Source: Nitrosopolaris sp035691865 (GTDB lineage Archaea > Thermoproteota > Nitrososphaeria > Nitrososphaerales > Nitrososphaeraceae). From it: a DNA stretch of 64,000 nucleotides. A program made the translations under genes and the position numbers. The notes beneath the pieces were generated by a model. That model was not told the origin of the DNA and did no database searches. It worked only from the letters and a program-made list of their open reading frames with translations. Location: positions 1 through 64,000 of the forward strand of contig DASSIM010000001.1 in assembly GCA_035691865.1 (NCBI GenBank), read 5' to 3'. Every line of letters begins with the position of its first letter. The first letter of the stretch is position 1. Shown here piece by piece: positions 53,983 to 62,914 of the stretch.

Positions 53983-54918
53983 TATATATTATTACCCTGC
54001 AACCATCATCTCTGAATCCCTCATCCTTGTTCGTCATCAACTTTTCTGGAAGTCAACTGCTATAAATTGGCCTTACTAGAAACGTCGTGTGTGTGTTCAA
54101 GTTTCCCTTTACGAGTCCACAAGTTGCAATTTTTCTATTTAATGCCTTTCAACAACGATATGTGTGGAATATGAACGACAATATTATACAAATGGATTAT
54201 TTTTTCTGAAAGAACAATTCCTTAACGTCGATAAAGTAACAAACTATTAAGCAGCGTAATATCCGCACTTACACCAGCAAATCTACCTCATATCGCAAAT
54301 GCAAGCAGTTGCAGAACCCAGGTGGATGAAGGGGAGGCGGCTACGAGTTTTTCAAGCTCACATGTTGGCTTCGCGGCTGGTGGAGCAAGTTTTGGGGTTC
54401 CACCGGTCCGTGGAGTTCGTAGACTTGGGTGGTAAGCCACATTCTATAGCAGAAATCGGCAGTGCTTCAGGTACTTTTGGAATGCATTTTGCGGTAATAC
54501 GGTGAGTTGTCAGGTACCGTAGTTATTCCATATTTTTAATTAGTTACGGAGTAAATGACAAGTTTGTCAGCTTTCTATTTCCATTATTGCCTACTTAGCT
54601 CGTCAGTTCCCAAGTCGGTTCGAGCGAGTTGGGTTAATTTTTCTATTGGCTTGGCATCTGTGTCTCAAGAGATGGGTTCTGAGGAGTGCAGTTTTGTTGT
54701 ATAAAACTAGTAGGGAGATCTTATAGATTGCAGGCTATCCTAATGGAAGGCTAATAGACTGGTTACACGTCAATGAAATAGAAAAGATTGGTATAACCCG
54801 AATCTGAGCGTTTATCCATTAATTCAATAATAATTTCTTGAAATAAAATCCTAAGCAGTATACTCTTAAATTGGGTGCATTAATTATTTCTTGTTATCAT
54901 TAGGGGTATGCTATAATT
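53983..54918. other. Long intergenic region with a GC-rich block
   Basis: About 930 bases without a confident gene. The block at about 54300-54500 is much richer in G and C than its flanks and has nested inverted repeats (CTACGA/TCGTAG enclosing GGTGGA/TCCACC). It also contains a 68-codon plus-strand frame of doubtful value. Confidence 0.35.
54328..54424. ncRNA. Candidate structured RNA in GC-rich block
   Basis: CTACGA and TCGTAG bracket a region containing GGTGGA...TCCACC with a 14-base loop. The TCCAC strand can alternatively pair with GTGGA immediately downstream (6-base loop), giving two exclusive folds. Strand and function are unknown; there is no match to tRNA, RNase P or SRP RNA by eye. 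Confidence 0.25.
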
Positions 54919-57174
54919 CTGATTCTCAGCAGAAGAACCCTTTTTCTAGGACTATTTATAGCAATTATCGCATCAGATTCTGTCATTTTTTTCGCAGAAA
55001 TAAGAAGTAAAGACTTCTATTCTAACTGGATTATAACTATTAACGCTTCAATCGCTGCTGGTCTAGCCATTTACTTAGTATATAAACAGAAATTTCATGG
55101 ACTTCATGGTAAAACACATGCAGCACTCGCTGCGGGGTTGGTGTTATGGCTTTCTGCCGACATTATTTGGGCAATCTATCAGCTTGTCCTAGATGTGGTA
55201 CCACCAATCCCATCTGCTGCTGACTATCTTTGGTTGGGTGCTTATGGATTTCTTGGGTACTATCTATTTATGACATATCTGGAATTCCACAAGAAATTCA
55301 ATTTCGGCAAGAAAGCTCTCATTGCGAGTGTAATTGGCAATGCCATATTTCTTGGCTATATCATTGCTCTCACTGTAAATCTATCTGTACTGTCTTCTTC
55401 GAGAGGTATTGAAATGTTTGCAGTGATCGTTGCTTATCCTATCTTGGATGCAACTTTGATGATTCCTGCAATTGTAATTCTTGTAGAATTTCGAAAAGAA
55501 CCCGTTTGGTTCATCCCTTGGGTATGCGAATCGTTAGGTATATTTTTAATCGCTATATCAGACAGTTGGTTTGCACTTATTGTTCTAACATCTTTGGTAG
55601 AGCAATTATGGTTGTCGGCGTTGTTTTTTGCAGCACATTTCCTTGTCATGGCCGCAGGTTTGCTATGGTATATCAAGTTGCTAATGCCCTCAGCCACTAC
55701 ACGTGAGGTTCATCATCCAGAGGTACTGACCACGACAGTGCATAAGAATTTTACCGAAACGAGGGCTACTAAAAGAAGAGTTCCAATCACCGTGATTGCT
55801 GTTGCCGCATTGGCGTCTATAATACTAGGCATACTCGTCTATTTCTCCTCTCCATTAGCATTATTTGCAAACAAGAATTCTGAGGTAATAGTACCTGCCA
55901 ACAGCATCGGAAAACAAAGTATAACTTTAGGTGCTCTCCTTCCACTAAGCGGTGCATCATCGTCTCTGGGTGAATCTGAAGATGCGGCCATAAAGATTGC
56001 AATTAAAGATGTGAATGAATATTTTTCCAAAAGGAATTCAGATACTAGAGTTGGGCTCATAGTTGAGGATACGCAAACAAACCCGGCAATTAGCCTTGAA
56101 AAGCTTCAGGACTTGGCAGCAAAAGGTGTAAGAATAGTTATTGGCCCGGGAACCAGCGCAGAAATACAGCAGGTGAAAGATTATGCAGATAAAAACGGAA
56201 TTTTGCTTGTTAGTCCTTCCAGCACTGCGCCATCTCTTGCTGTTCCAGGAGATAATATATTTCGATTTGTGCCAGATGATACCCATCAAGCTCAAGCCAT
56301 ATCTAACAAGATGTGGAAAGATGGAGTACGAGTAGTTGTACCAATGTGGAGAACCGATGTGTATGGCAATGATCTCCTAAATGCCACGAAATACAACTTC
56401 CAGATGCTAGGAGGTAAAGTGGTCGATGGCGTTGGATATGTACCTCGTACAGGTGACTTCTCTGCAAGCCTTAACAGGATAAATTTTATGATTTGGGACC
56501 AAGATTTAAGAGCATTGAGCTTTAAGATTAGCCCGGCAATAGCTCAATATGGAGCAGATAAAGTAGGAATATATCTTGTATCTTTTGATGAAGTAGTACC
56601 TATTTTCATTGAAGCGCAAAACCAACCTTTGTTATCCATGGTAAAGTGGTATGGCAGCGACGGCTCTGCCCTGAACGATAAACTTGTAAGAAATATAGAA
56701 GCTGCTATGTTCGCAGCAAAAACAGGCTTCGTCAATCCGATATATGGAGTAGATAATAATAACAGCTACAAGTTTAAACTCATAGACAATCAGATTCAAA
56801 AGATAATAGGAAGGGTTCCAAGATCTTATGCAGAAGTCGCTTACGACTCGTTTTGGGTTGCGTCCCTAACAGAAAACTCTACTGGAGGGTCTAAAGACAT
56901 CAATTTCTTAAAGAAATCGTTCTTGAAGATAGCTAACTCCTATCCAGGGATTACAGGTGATGCAAGCCTTAACGCCGCAGGGGATAGGGAACATGCAGAC
57001 TATGATTTCTGGGCAATAAAGGCTAACAATCGTACCGGCAATAGTGGTAATAGCAATGATCAGAACGTTTATGGGTGGGGGCAGATTGGTCGATTTCAGT
57101 CCAATTCAAATATCAGGGCTGATTCAACAAACCAAATTCATATAAGCAAAACTGCCATAGTTACACCCAGGTGA
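54919..57174 (+). CDS. Membrane sensor fused to an extracellular LivJ-like ligand-binding domain
   Basis: The frame is open from 54904, and the first 75 residues read as genuine membrane protein, but there is no ATG, GTG or TTG until a TTG at 55138 inside a transmembrane helix. CTG at 54919 is proposed, giving about 751 residues. Seven to eight transmembrane segments occupy the first 270 residues, with W-x-x-Y-Q-L...P-P-I-P-S-A-A-D-Y-L-W as in 7TM input domains of bacterial kinases and cyclases. A further segment precedes a type I periplasmic-binding domain (L-G-A-L-L-P-L-S-G-A). No kinase or output domain follows. It is likely a nutrient sensor or capture protein. Confidence 0.75.
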   Translation: MILSRRTLFLGLFIAIIASDSVIFFAEIRSKDFYSNWIITINASIAAGLAIYLVYKQKFHGLHGKTHAALAAGLVLWLSADIIWAIYQLVLDVVPPIPSAADYLWLGAYGFLGYYLFMTYLEFHKKFNFGKKALIASVIGNAIFLGYIIALTVNLSVLSSSRGIEMFAVIVAYPILDATLMIPAIVILVEFRKEPVWFIPWVCESLGIFLIAISDSWFALIVLTSLVEQLWLSALFFAAHFLVMAAGLLWYIKLLMPSATTREVHHPEVLTTTVHKNFTETRATKRRVPITVIAVAALASIILGILVYFSSPLALFANKNSEVIVPANSIGKQSITLGALLPLSGASSSLGESEDAAIKIAIKDVNEYFSKRNSDTRVGLIVEDTQTNPAISLEKLQDLAAKGVRIVIGPGTSAEIQQVKDYADKNGILLVSPSSTAPSLAVPGDNIFRFVPDDTHQAQAISNKMWKDGVRVVVPMWRTDVYGNDLLNATKYNFQMLGGKVVDGVGYVPRTGDFSASLNRINFMIWDQDLRALSFKISPAIAQYGADKVGIYLVSFDEVVPIFIEAQNQPLLSMVKWYGSDGSALNDKLVRNIEAAMFAAKTGFVNPIYGVDNNNSYKFKLIDNQIQKIIGRVPRSYAEVAYDSFWVASLTENSTGGSKDINFLKKSFLKIANSYPGITGDASLNAAGDREHADYDFWAIKANNRTGNSGNSNDQNVYGWGQIGRFQSNSNIRADSTNQIHISKTAIVTPR

Positions 57175-57422
57175 CGCATCCTTTTGGTATTGGACAAAAT
57201 TTTGGGTTTTGGATCTTCTAAAATGAAGTTGAAAATCTTCATGACATGTTTTTTTCAGTTAGTCTAGTGACTAGACTAATTATGGACTTTTAGGGTACGA
57301 GTAGTCTCGAGCCTAGATTTTGAAAACTAGCACAATATGCCTAACGATCTCCTAGAACAAGCATTAAAGTCACCAAAATGACAGGCAATTTTATTAGACT
57401 CTGGCTGTCTATAGCATGTAAG

Positions 57423-57800
57423 ATGGACTATAGAAAACTGTATCAAGACATTATGAATCTTGATCCAAAGATCAGATTAGTAACCATCTGCGATATAGCT
57501 GGGAGGGTGATGTACTCTGAACATCGTGAAGGAGTGCGGAATTTGCTAACACCAGAAGAGAGTAAAAAATCACTCGAATTAGCAGTGAACGCATGGAAAA
57601 TACGTAGCGAACTAGTAACCAAAATTGGAAAGGGAAAGTATGTGTTGGCAGAATACGAAAAAATTAAGCGCATCACGATGCCGTTAGGCCACGATATTGA
57701 TGATCATCTTGTTTACGTAACGACCGAGCCGGAGGCTGATCATTCGAGAATAATACGTGGTATTGGAGAGCTGGTCATACGAAAGACTCTCAAATTCTAG
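57423..57800 (+). CDS. Conserved-looking cytosolic protein of unknown function
   Basis: From the ATG at 57423 the product has 125 residues, probably alpha/beta: V-T-I-C-D-I-A-G-R-V-M-Y-S at residues 17-29 and a later I-T-M-P-L-G-H-D-I-D-D-H-L-V-Y-V. The layout faintly resembles roadblock/profilin-like small domains. An ATG 15 codons upstream is also open, but a TTTTATTAG element about 30 bases before 57423 favours the internal start. It lies 250 bases after the sensor gene on the same strand. Confidence 0.6.
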   Translation: MDYRKLYQDIMNLDPKIRLVTICDIAGRVMYSEHREGVRNLLTPEESKKSLELAVNAWKIRSELVTKIGKGKYVLAEYEKIKRITMPLGHDIDDHLVYVTTEPEADHSRIIRGIGELVIRKTLKF

Positions 57801-58186
57801 TCAATCGAAGCCTTGGGTCTTTAGTTAAGGTACGCAGATTAGAACCCTGAGTGGCGATTTTCAAGTTTCTGCCAGGAAGATAAGTAGGCTTATGGAATTG
57901 ACAATGAACTAAGAGTATAACTCAATTCGCTCTGGCGGTTAAATTGCCACATCTAGCCATGTTAGTGCCTGTGTTACTTTTTGAGCTAGTGAGGTTGATC
58001 GGAATTGGAATTTCAAGTATTTTTATATCATTTCTTAACCAAATACGGGAATTTTGATGTTGATTTGTCTTCCAGAGAGACATATTATAGAACAAGTACT
58101 GCTAATTATACTATAGAAGATATACTGCTAATTTTACTGATTGATATTTAAATAGCTGTTCTCATGTAGATAAGATACGACCTAAT
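57801..58186. other. Intergenic region before the Gly-rich gene
   Basis: About 390 AT-rich bases; a GATATTTAAAT element near 58142-58152 probably starts the Gly-rich protein transcript. A partial tandem repeat (CTGCTAATTNTACT twice, near 58098-58140) is visible. Confidence 0.35.
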
Positions 58187-59614
58187 TTGAATACGAAAAC
58201 AACAATGATTATTGCCTCAATAGCTGTAGCTACGATACTCGTAGCAGGAGCGCTCGTGCTTCCATACAACTATGCGATGGCAGGCGGATATAAAATGCCA
58301 AAAATACAGAAAATACACATAGACATTACGAAGATTACGAAGCAAAGCAATAGTATTAAACAGAGGGTAAGCTCCCATGCGACAGGCGGAGCTGGCACAG
58401 GCGGAGCCGGTGGCGACTCTTCAGGAGGAGCTGGCGGTGATTCCCATGGTGGCAGCAGTGGCGCTTCTACGGGCGGTAATGGCGGCATTACTGGCGGAAA
58501 TACCGCTACGACCGGCAACGGCGGAAGTGGCGGCAGTGCAAGCGCTAACGGCGGAACAAGCGGCAACGTAGGCGACACCAATGCTAATGGCGGAACGGGT
58601 GGAAGCACCGGTGACGCTAACGGTGGTTCTGGTGGTCCTATAGTTGGCGGTGTTGCAGGAGCTGGCGGCAGCGGCGGCAATGGCGGAACGAATGCCAACG
58701 TCGGCGGTGTTGGTGGCAATGGCGGTAACGTCGGCAACACTAGCTCAGGTGCAGGCGGTGCTGGCGGCAACGTAGGAGATACGAACGCTGTTGGCGGACT
58801 TGGCGGCGCGGGTACTGGCGGTGCAGGCGGTGCTGGCGGCAACGGTGCAGCAGCGGCTGCTGGTAGTACCAACTCACAAAATATTAGCGGCTCAGGCGGA
58901 AGCTCATCTAATGGAGACCCATCATCTGGCAGTGGCAACAGTTCATGTACTGCAATTGCTTCTTGTGTAGCAACCAACGTTGCAACTGGTGGTGCAGGTC
59001 CTGCTGGTAGCAACAATGGCGCAGCAGCAGCCGCGGGAGCAGCAGCACCAGGCGGCAATGGTGCAGTAGGCGGTAATGGAACCGGTGGCGATGCTGGCGC
59101 GGTGACTGCAGTAGGCGGTGTTGGCGGAAGCGGCGCTCCTAGCGGAGCCGCAGTAGGCGGTGTTGGCGGAAGCGGCGGTTCAGTGAACAATCCACAGAAT
59201 GCCACAGGTGCTAACGGTGGCGCAGGTGGAAACGGTGGTTCAGCAGACACTTGTTCCAATATACAACCTCTGGTCCCAGGCTTATCATCTCCAAACTCAT
59301 GTGATACACATGGCGGTGCTGGCGGTACCAATACAGGTGGATCAGCCAACGGTGGCACAGCTGTAGGTGGTGTTAGCGGTTCAGCTGATGGCGGCTTAGC
59401 GACAGGCGGCAACGGCGCACCAAGCGGCAATGCTTCTGTGGTAAGTGGTCCAGCTAATGGCGGTGCTGGCGGTCCAACAGGCGCAGGTGGCGCAGGCGGC
59501 GACTCATCCGGTGGCCCTGGCGGCAACTCTAGCGGAGGATCAGGAACTGGCGGTGCAGCGAACAGCAATGCTACAGGTACTATAACCAATCCAACACAAA
59601 CAAACAGCCACTAA
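58187..59614 (+). CDS. Secreted Gly-rich low-complexity protein (PGRS-like)
   Basis: A 475-residue protein with a signal sequence (about residues 7-32), a short Lys/Ile-rich stretch, then about 420 residues dominated by G-G-x-G-G, G-G-N-G-G and N-A-N-G-G units with Ala, Ser, Thr, Asn and Val. Two short islands contain cysteine pairs (S-C-T-A-I-A-S-C and T-C-S-N-I...S-C-D). The DNA is far more GC-rich than its surroundings because of GGN codons. Start is TTG 58187 or ATG 58205. The role is probably extracellular matrix or surface layer; it resembles mycobacterial PGRS proteins in style only. Confidence 0.8.
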   Translation: MNTKTTMIIASIAVATILVAGALVLPYNYAMAGGYKMPKIQKIHIDITKITKQSNSIKQRVSSHATGGAGTGGAGGDSSGGAGGDSHGGSSGASTGGNGGITGGNTATTGNGGSGGSASANGGTSGNVGDTNANGGTGGSTGDANGGSGGPIVGGVAGAGGSGGNGGTNANVGGVGGNGGNVGNTSSGAGGAGGNVGDTNAVGGLGGAGTGGAGGAGGNGAAAAAGSTNSQNISGSGGSSSNGDPSSGSGNSSCTAIASCVATNVATGGAGPAGSNNGAAAAAGAAAPGGNGAVGGNGTGGDAGAVTAVGGVGGSGAPSGAAVGGVGGSGGSVNNPQNATGANGGAGGNGGSADTCSNIQPLVPGLSSPNSCDTHGGAGGTNTGGSANGGTAVGGVSGSADGGLATGGNGAPSGNASVVSGPANGGAGGPTGAGGAGGDSSGGPGGNSSGGSGTGGAANSNATGTITNPTQTNSH

Positions 59615-59647
59615 GTAGATTCGACAGAAACGAGTAGAAACGAAAAA

Positions 59648-59672
59648 GCTCCCTTTTCTTTTTTTTGCTTTT
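59648..59672 (+). terminator. T-rich terminator after the Gly-rich gene
   Basis: A run of thymines (TTTTCTTTTTTTTGCTTTTA) starts about 40 bases after the stop codon, the usual U-rich archaeal termination signal. Confidence 0.55.
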
Positions 59673-60260
59673 ATTCTAGTGAGTTCAAGCTCGTCCAAAA
59701 AGCGCAAGAATACACAAGTAAATCTAACAGAGATTGTGTAGAATAACGCTTGTGTTTAACTTGCGAAAGCTGTCAGAAAATTTTTCATTCTCTTTATGCT
59801 AAGAGCAGGCATTCGCGAAGCACGAAACTTGTGTCCTTACGTTGAATCATTTGATATATAGGGATTAGTTGTTATCTCCTTCTTGATCTTATCCCTCCAT
59901 TCCAGGCTGCCGATAACATTAGAATAACTGATTGTCTTATTTTGCCAATATGGGCTTTAAGGCTTTCAGAGTGTGGTATGTGAAAAGAATATTGTCTCAA
60001 GTCCTTAGACACAAGCATTCACAAATATTATTGAAACCTCTTACATTACATTATCTAGTATTAGATTAGCTGCATAATCATTCACGCAATTTATTTTGTA
60101 CAATTTATCGACGCAAAAATGTGATCGTATTTTAGCGTCGAATTCTTTGTACGGTTTCAAGTAAATTAGATTTAATTAATTCCTAGTAAATAAATCCATT
60201 TCAAAACTAGACTATAATAGTAATTAAAGTAAATATAAATCGATTGTATTGTTACTTGAT
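59673..60260. other. Intergenic region between Gly-rich genes
   Basis: About 590 AT-rich bases without a gene. AAATATAAAT at 60230-60239 lies about 27 bases before the ATG at 60261 and is a good leaderless promoter. Confidence 0.4.
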
Positions 60261-61016
60261 ATGGTAACAGATACACAACTGAGTAAAATAACGAGAATTA
60301 GTATACTGGCAGCGGTATTACTTGTCATGCTGCTCCCACTTGGGCATGTGATACCTACAGCATCTGCATATACTCTGCCAGTACATCGACAGCTATTCGG
60401 CGGCTTTAGCCGTGCAATAGCCTCTACGTCATTCGACTCAGGTTCCAACGGGCAAGGATCTTTAATGGGTTCCAGCCCTTCAGCGCTGGCATTTTCTGCT
60501 GTTGGGACACATGGTACGAACGACGGAGGAAGCTGGTACAAGCACGATCACAGCTACAAATACAATAATTACAGAGGCGATAGCGGCAATAGCAACTACA
60601 ACAACGAACCACACAAAAAATGGCATCATCATGGAAGTAGCTCATCAGGGGATTTGGTAGTAAACAACCAAAATGCTGACTGTAACACTATCTCTAATGC
60701 TAATGGTGGTGCTGGAAACGGCGGCAGCGGGGGCAATGCCGGCGGTGGTAGTGGAGGAAGCAGTAACGGTGGCAACAGCGGAAATAGCCCTGGAGGTAGT
60801 GGAGGAAGCAGCAATGGTGGCAGTGGTAGCGGGGCATCTGGAGGAACTAGTAACGGCGGAAATGGCAGTACTACAGGTAGTGGCGGTCCGGGAGGAGCCA
60901 GTAACGGTGGGAATGGTGGTAGCAGTCCCGGCGCCCCTGGTGTTGGGGGATCCAGTGAAGCAGCAGGTCAAACTACGTGCTCAAATACGAGCACATTCAA
61001 TCTCTCGAGAGCATAG
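60261..61016 (+). CDS. Secreted Gly/Ser/Asn-rich protein
   Basis: A 251-residue protein with a signal sequence (hydrophobic about residues 11-36 ending A-S-A-Y), a polar middle with a His/Lys/Tyr/Asn-rich stretch (H-K-K-W-H-H-H-G at about 117-124), then a Gly-rich tail of S-N-G-G-N and S-P-G-G-S-G-G units. Cysteines flank the Gly-rich part (A-D-C-N-T and T-C-S-N), the latter echoing the protein at 58187. ATG 60261 is chosen for its TATA spacing. Probably a surface or matrix component, perhaps metal-binding through the His cluster. Confidence 0.75.
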   Translation: MVTDTQLSKITRISILAAVLLVMLLPLGHVIPTASAYTLPVHRQLFGGFSRAIASTSFDSGSNGQGSLMGSSPSALAFSAVGTHGTNDGGSWYKHDHSYKYNNYRGDSGNSNYNNEPHKKWHHHGSSSSGDLVVNNQNADCNTISNANGGAGNGGSGGNAGGGSGGSSNGGNSGNSPGGSGGSSNGGSGSGASGGTSNGGNGSTTGSGGPGGASNGGNGGSSPGAPGVGGSSEAAGQTTCSNTSTFNLSRA

Positions 61017-61030
61017 AGAAGGCTGTTGGC

Positions 61031-61089
61031 GTCCCAATCCGCTCCTTACCAAGGAGTAAGAGGCGTGGGACCAATCCACTCTATTTTTT
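61031..61089 (+). terminator. Nested hairpin plus T-run terminator
   Basis: GTCCCA (61031) pairs with TGGGAC (61066) around a perfect CTCCTT/AAGGAG hairpin (61042-61056), and a TATTTTTT run follows at about 61081-61088. This resembles an intrinsic terminator for the gene ending at 61016. Confidence 0.6.
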
Positions 61090-61174
61090 CAATCAAGAAC
61101 TCAGTATTATGGTCTAGTAGTATAGAAATAGAAATGCAATGATAGCGCGGTAGATTCTCTAGTTATCTCGCAGT

Positions 61175-61194
61175 CGAAGGCGAAGTTGCCTTCG
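61175..61194 (-). terminator. Perfect 7-bp hairpin after the minus-strand Gly-rich gene
   Basis: CGAAGGC and GCCTTCG form a perfect stem with a six-base loop, starting four bases after the end of the minus-strand gene at 61199. It may terminate or stabilise that transcript. Confidence 0.45.
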
Positions 61195-61198
61195 CGGG

Positions 61199-61510
61199 TT
61201 AGTTAGGTAGTACTTGTATACTAGTGGTGTTAGTTCCGTTAACATTTGGGGGGTGGGCAACTCCTGCACCATTAGCATTGCCACCATTAGCACCAGCCCC
61301 ATTACTACTATTAACACCATTAGCATTGCCACCATTTGCACCAGCCGCATTACCACCATTAGCACCCTGAACATTAATACCGTTAACAACATGCAGACCA
61401 CTGATCTCAGTACCATAGGTAAATGCTTGGTGCACCTGACCTGACATTAACGCTATTCCGATCGCTAGCACTATTACGGAAGCAATAGTGATGCTTATTA
61501 AATTCTCCAT
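61199..61510 (-). CDS. Small secreted Asn/Gly/Ala-rich repeat protein
   Basis: From the ATG at 61510, about 103 residues: an N-terminal hydrophobic export or anchor segment (M-E-N-L-I-S-I-T-I-A-S-V-I-V) and a tail of near-repeats of N-G-G-N-A-(N)-G-A/V (about residues 45-85). An upstream ATG at 61543 is open but less likely. It is convergent with the gene at 60261 and divergent from the one at 61643, so four Gly-rich secreted proteins lie within 4.2 kb. Confidence 0.7.
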   Translation of the reverse strand: MENLISITIASVIVLAIGIALMSGQVHQAFTYGTEISGLHVVNGINVQGANGGNAAGANGGNANGVNSSNGAGANGGNANGAGVAHPPNVNGTNTTSIQVLPN

Positions 61511-61612
61511 TTTTGCCAGATCACCAGCTTTCCAACACATCAATATATAAAGAACAGTGTGAATTTTTTGATAAAAAGGGACGTATTGCTCACTGTGCGT
61601 TTGATTAGGATC

Positions 61613-61621
61613 ATTTATAGG
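61613..61621 (+). promoter_or_regulatory. TATA box for the Ig-like Gly-rich gene
   Basis: ATTTATAGG centred about 27 bases before the ATG at 61643; this spacing decides that ATG over a TTG at 61637 and predicts a leaderless transcript. Confidence 0.5.
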
Positions 61622-61642
61622 TAATGACGTGCAACTTTGGGA

Positions 61643-62395
61643 ATGGAAAAATACTCAAGTATGACTAATCTTCATCGCACGTTACCAGTACGAGTACTAG
61701 TCATATTTGGAATGATAACTGCACTAATCTTTGGCTCATGTTGTGTTGTTGGCTCTCACCCTACATTTGCTGCGTTATCATCGCCAGTACCATCAGCAAA
61801 CCTGCCGTCTGTAAAAATTACCTCTCCTCATAAAGGTCAACAAGTTCCAGTTGGTAGCAATGTCGTCGTATCAGGGATATCTTCACCACCTCCTGCAGAC
61901 AAGAAGCGTACTGATTGTACAGTTTCGGTTTTATTAAATGCCGCAAAACCGTATCAGAACGCGGTAGCGACGGGGCATAGCGGAACAACTGATTATTCTA
62001 CGTGGAGATACATTATTAGTCCCAACCATTCTGTCATCAAGCAAGGACAAAATAAAATAACTGCTAGAATATCTTGTCCAGCAAATCCTACTAATCTAAC
62101 GAAATTTAACAGTCTGAATGTGACAGGGATAGGCGCACCTAATAGCGTGAATGGTCAGAACGGAAAAAATGGAACGAACGGCGCCAACGGAATATCAGCT
62201 GGTGGAAATGGAGGCTCATCCAACGGAGGAAATGGAGGCTCATCCAACGGAGGAAATGGAGGCACAGCTCGTGGTGGTAACGGAGGAAATGGTGGTAACG
62301 GAGGAAATGGAGGCTCAGCATTAGCTGGAAAAGGGGGTAGTGCTATTGGTGGGGCTGGTGGAAATGGAGGAAACGGCGGGAATGCTAATGGTTGA
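61643..62395 (+). CDS. Secreted Ig-like domain protein with Gly-rich tail
   Basis: A 250-residue exported protein: signal sequence (about residues 15-45), an Ig-like domain (about 55-165) starting K-I-T-S-P-H-K-G-Q-Q-V-P with two cysteines, and a tail of about 80 residues made of G-G-N-G-G, S-S-N-G-G and related units. The Ig-like domain is clearly paralogous to the protein at 28601, whose tail is Ser/Thr-rich instead. The two-part plan suggests a binding module joined to a matrix-like polymer. Tail codons include near-identical tandem 18-base units at 62211-62256. Confidence 0.78.
   Translation: MEKYSSMTNLHRTLPVRVLVIFGMITALIFGSCCVVGSHPTFAALSSPVPSANLPSVKITSPHKGQQVPVGSNVVVSGISSPPPADKKRTDCTVSVLLNAAKPYQNAVATGHSGTTDYSTWRYIISPNHSVIKQGQNKITARISCPANPTNLTKFNSLNVTGIGAPNSVNGQNGKNGTNGANGISAGGNGGSSNGGNGGSSNGGNGGTARGGNGGNGGNGGNGGSALAGKGGSAIGGAGGNGGNGGNANG
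62211..62256 (+). repeat. Tandem 18-base coding repeats in the Gly-rich tail
   Basis: Units of the form GGAGGCTCATCCAACGGA recur back to back with GGAAATGGA spacers, coding for G-N-G-G-S-S-N-G. Near-identical DNA suggests recent expansion by slippage or unequal recombination. Confidence 0.6.
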
Positions 62396-62914
62396 GGTTT
62401 TCATCCTCAATGGGTGAAGAGAAGGAATAACAATTATTGCTAAGAAGAGTAAAAGCAGTACAATAGCCTTTAAAGTATTTTTCTATTCTCGGAATTTAGG
62501 TCATTCTGCAGAGATGTAGGAGAACATTAATGAAACAAACAACTTCTCAGTTAATTCATAACTGGTTTTACTTCCGCAGTATCAACGATTCATCTACATT
62601 GGATTTCGAATGATATATTTTTCACCAGTGTCAGCTAACACCTTTACCAAAAAGCTTCATGATTGAAATAAGTTTAATGATTGCGGGTGAATGCGCTGGT
62701 TAAGCGATATATACGGTGTGGGGGTTGCCGGTATCTTTTCTTCTGTTTTGTATAGTTGTTTCGAGACTTGGCTTCTTGCTGGTGATGTAGCCTAGTAAAA
62801 AACTCTTCCTCAAGACTTTTGTTCCTTTGATACTCATTGTGTCTATTTCAGGGCGAGTTTTCAATCATTGCGATACAAAGTCACCATCATCGCCATGGGA
62901 AATGTAACATTGTG
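62396..62914. other. Intergenic region, no gene identified
   Basis: About 520 bases between convergent genes with no credible reading frame or RNA motif. Confidence 0.35.

Noticed and set aside
54299..54505. Plus-strand 68-codon frame with an E-I-G-S-A-S-G-T-F-G segment recalling a methyltransferase motif
   Set aside because: Too short for a methyltransferase, no further motifs; the inverted repeats of the block are a better explanation for its composition.
58270..59589. A 439-codon open frame antisense to the Gly-rich gene, encoding a Pro/Ala-rich sequence
   Set aside because: GGN glycine codons read as NCC on the opposite strand, so a long open frame is expected; it has no promoter or export signal of its own.
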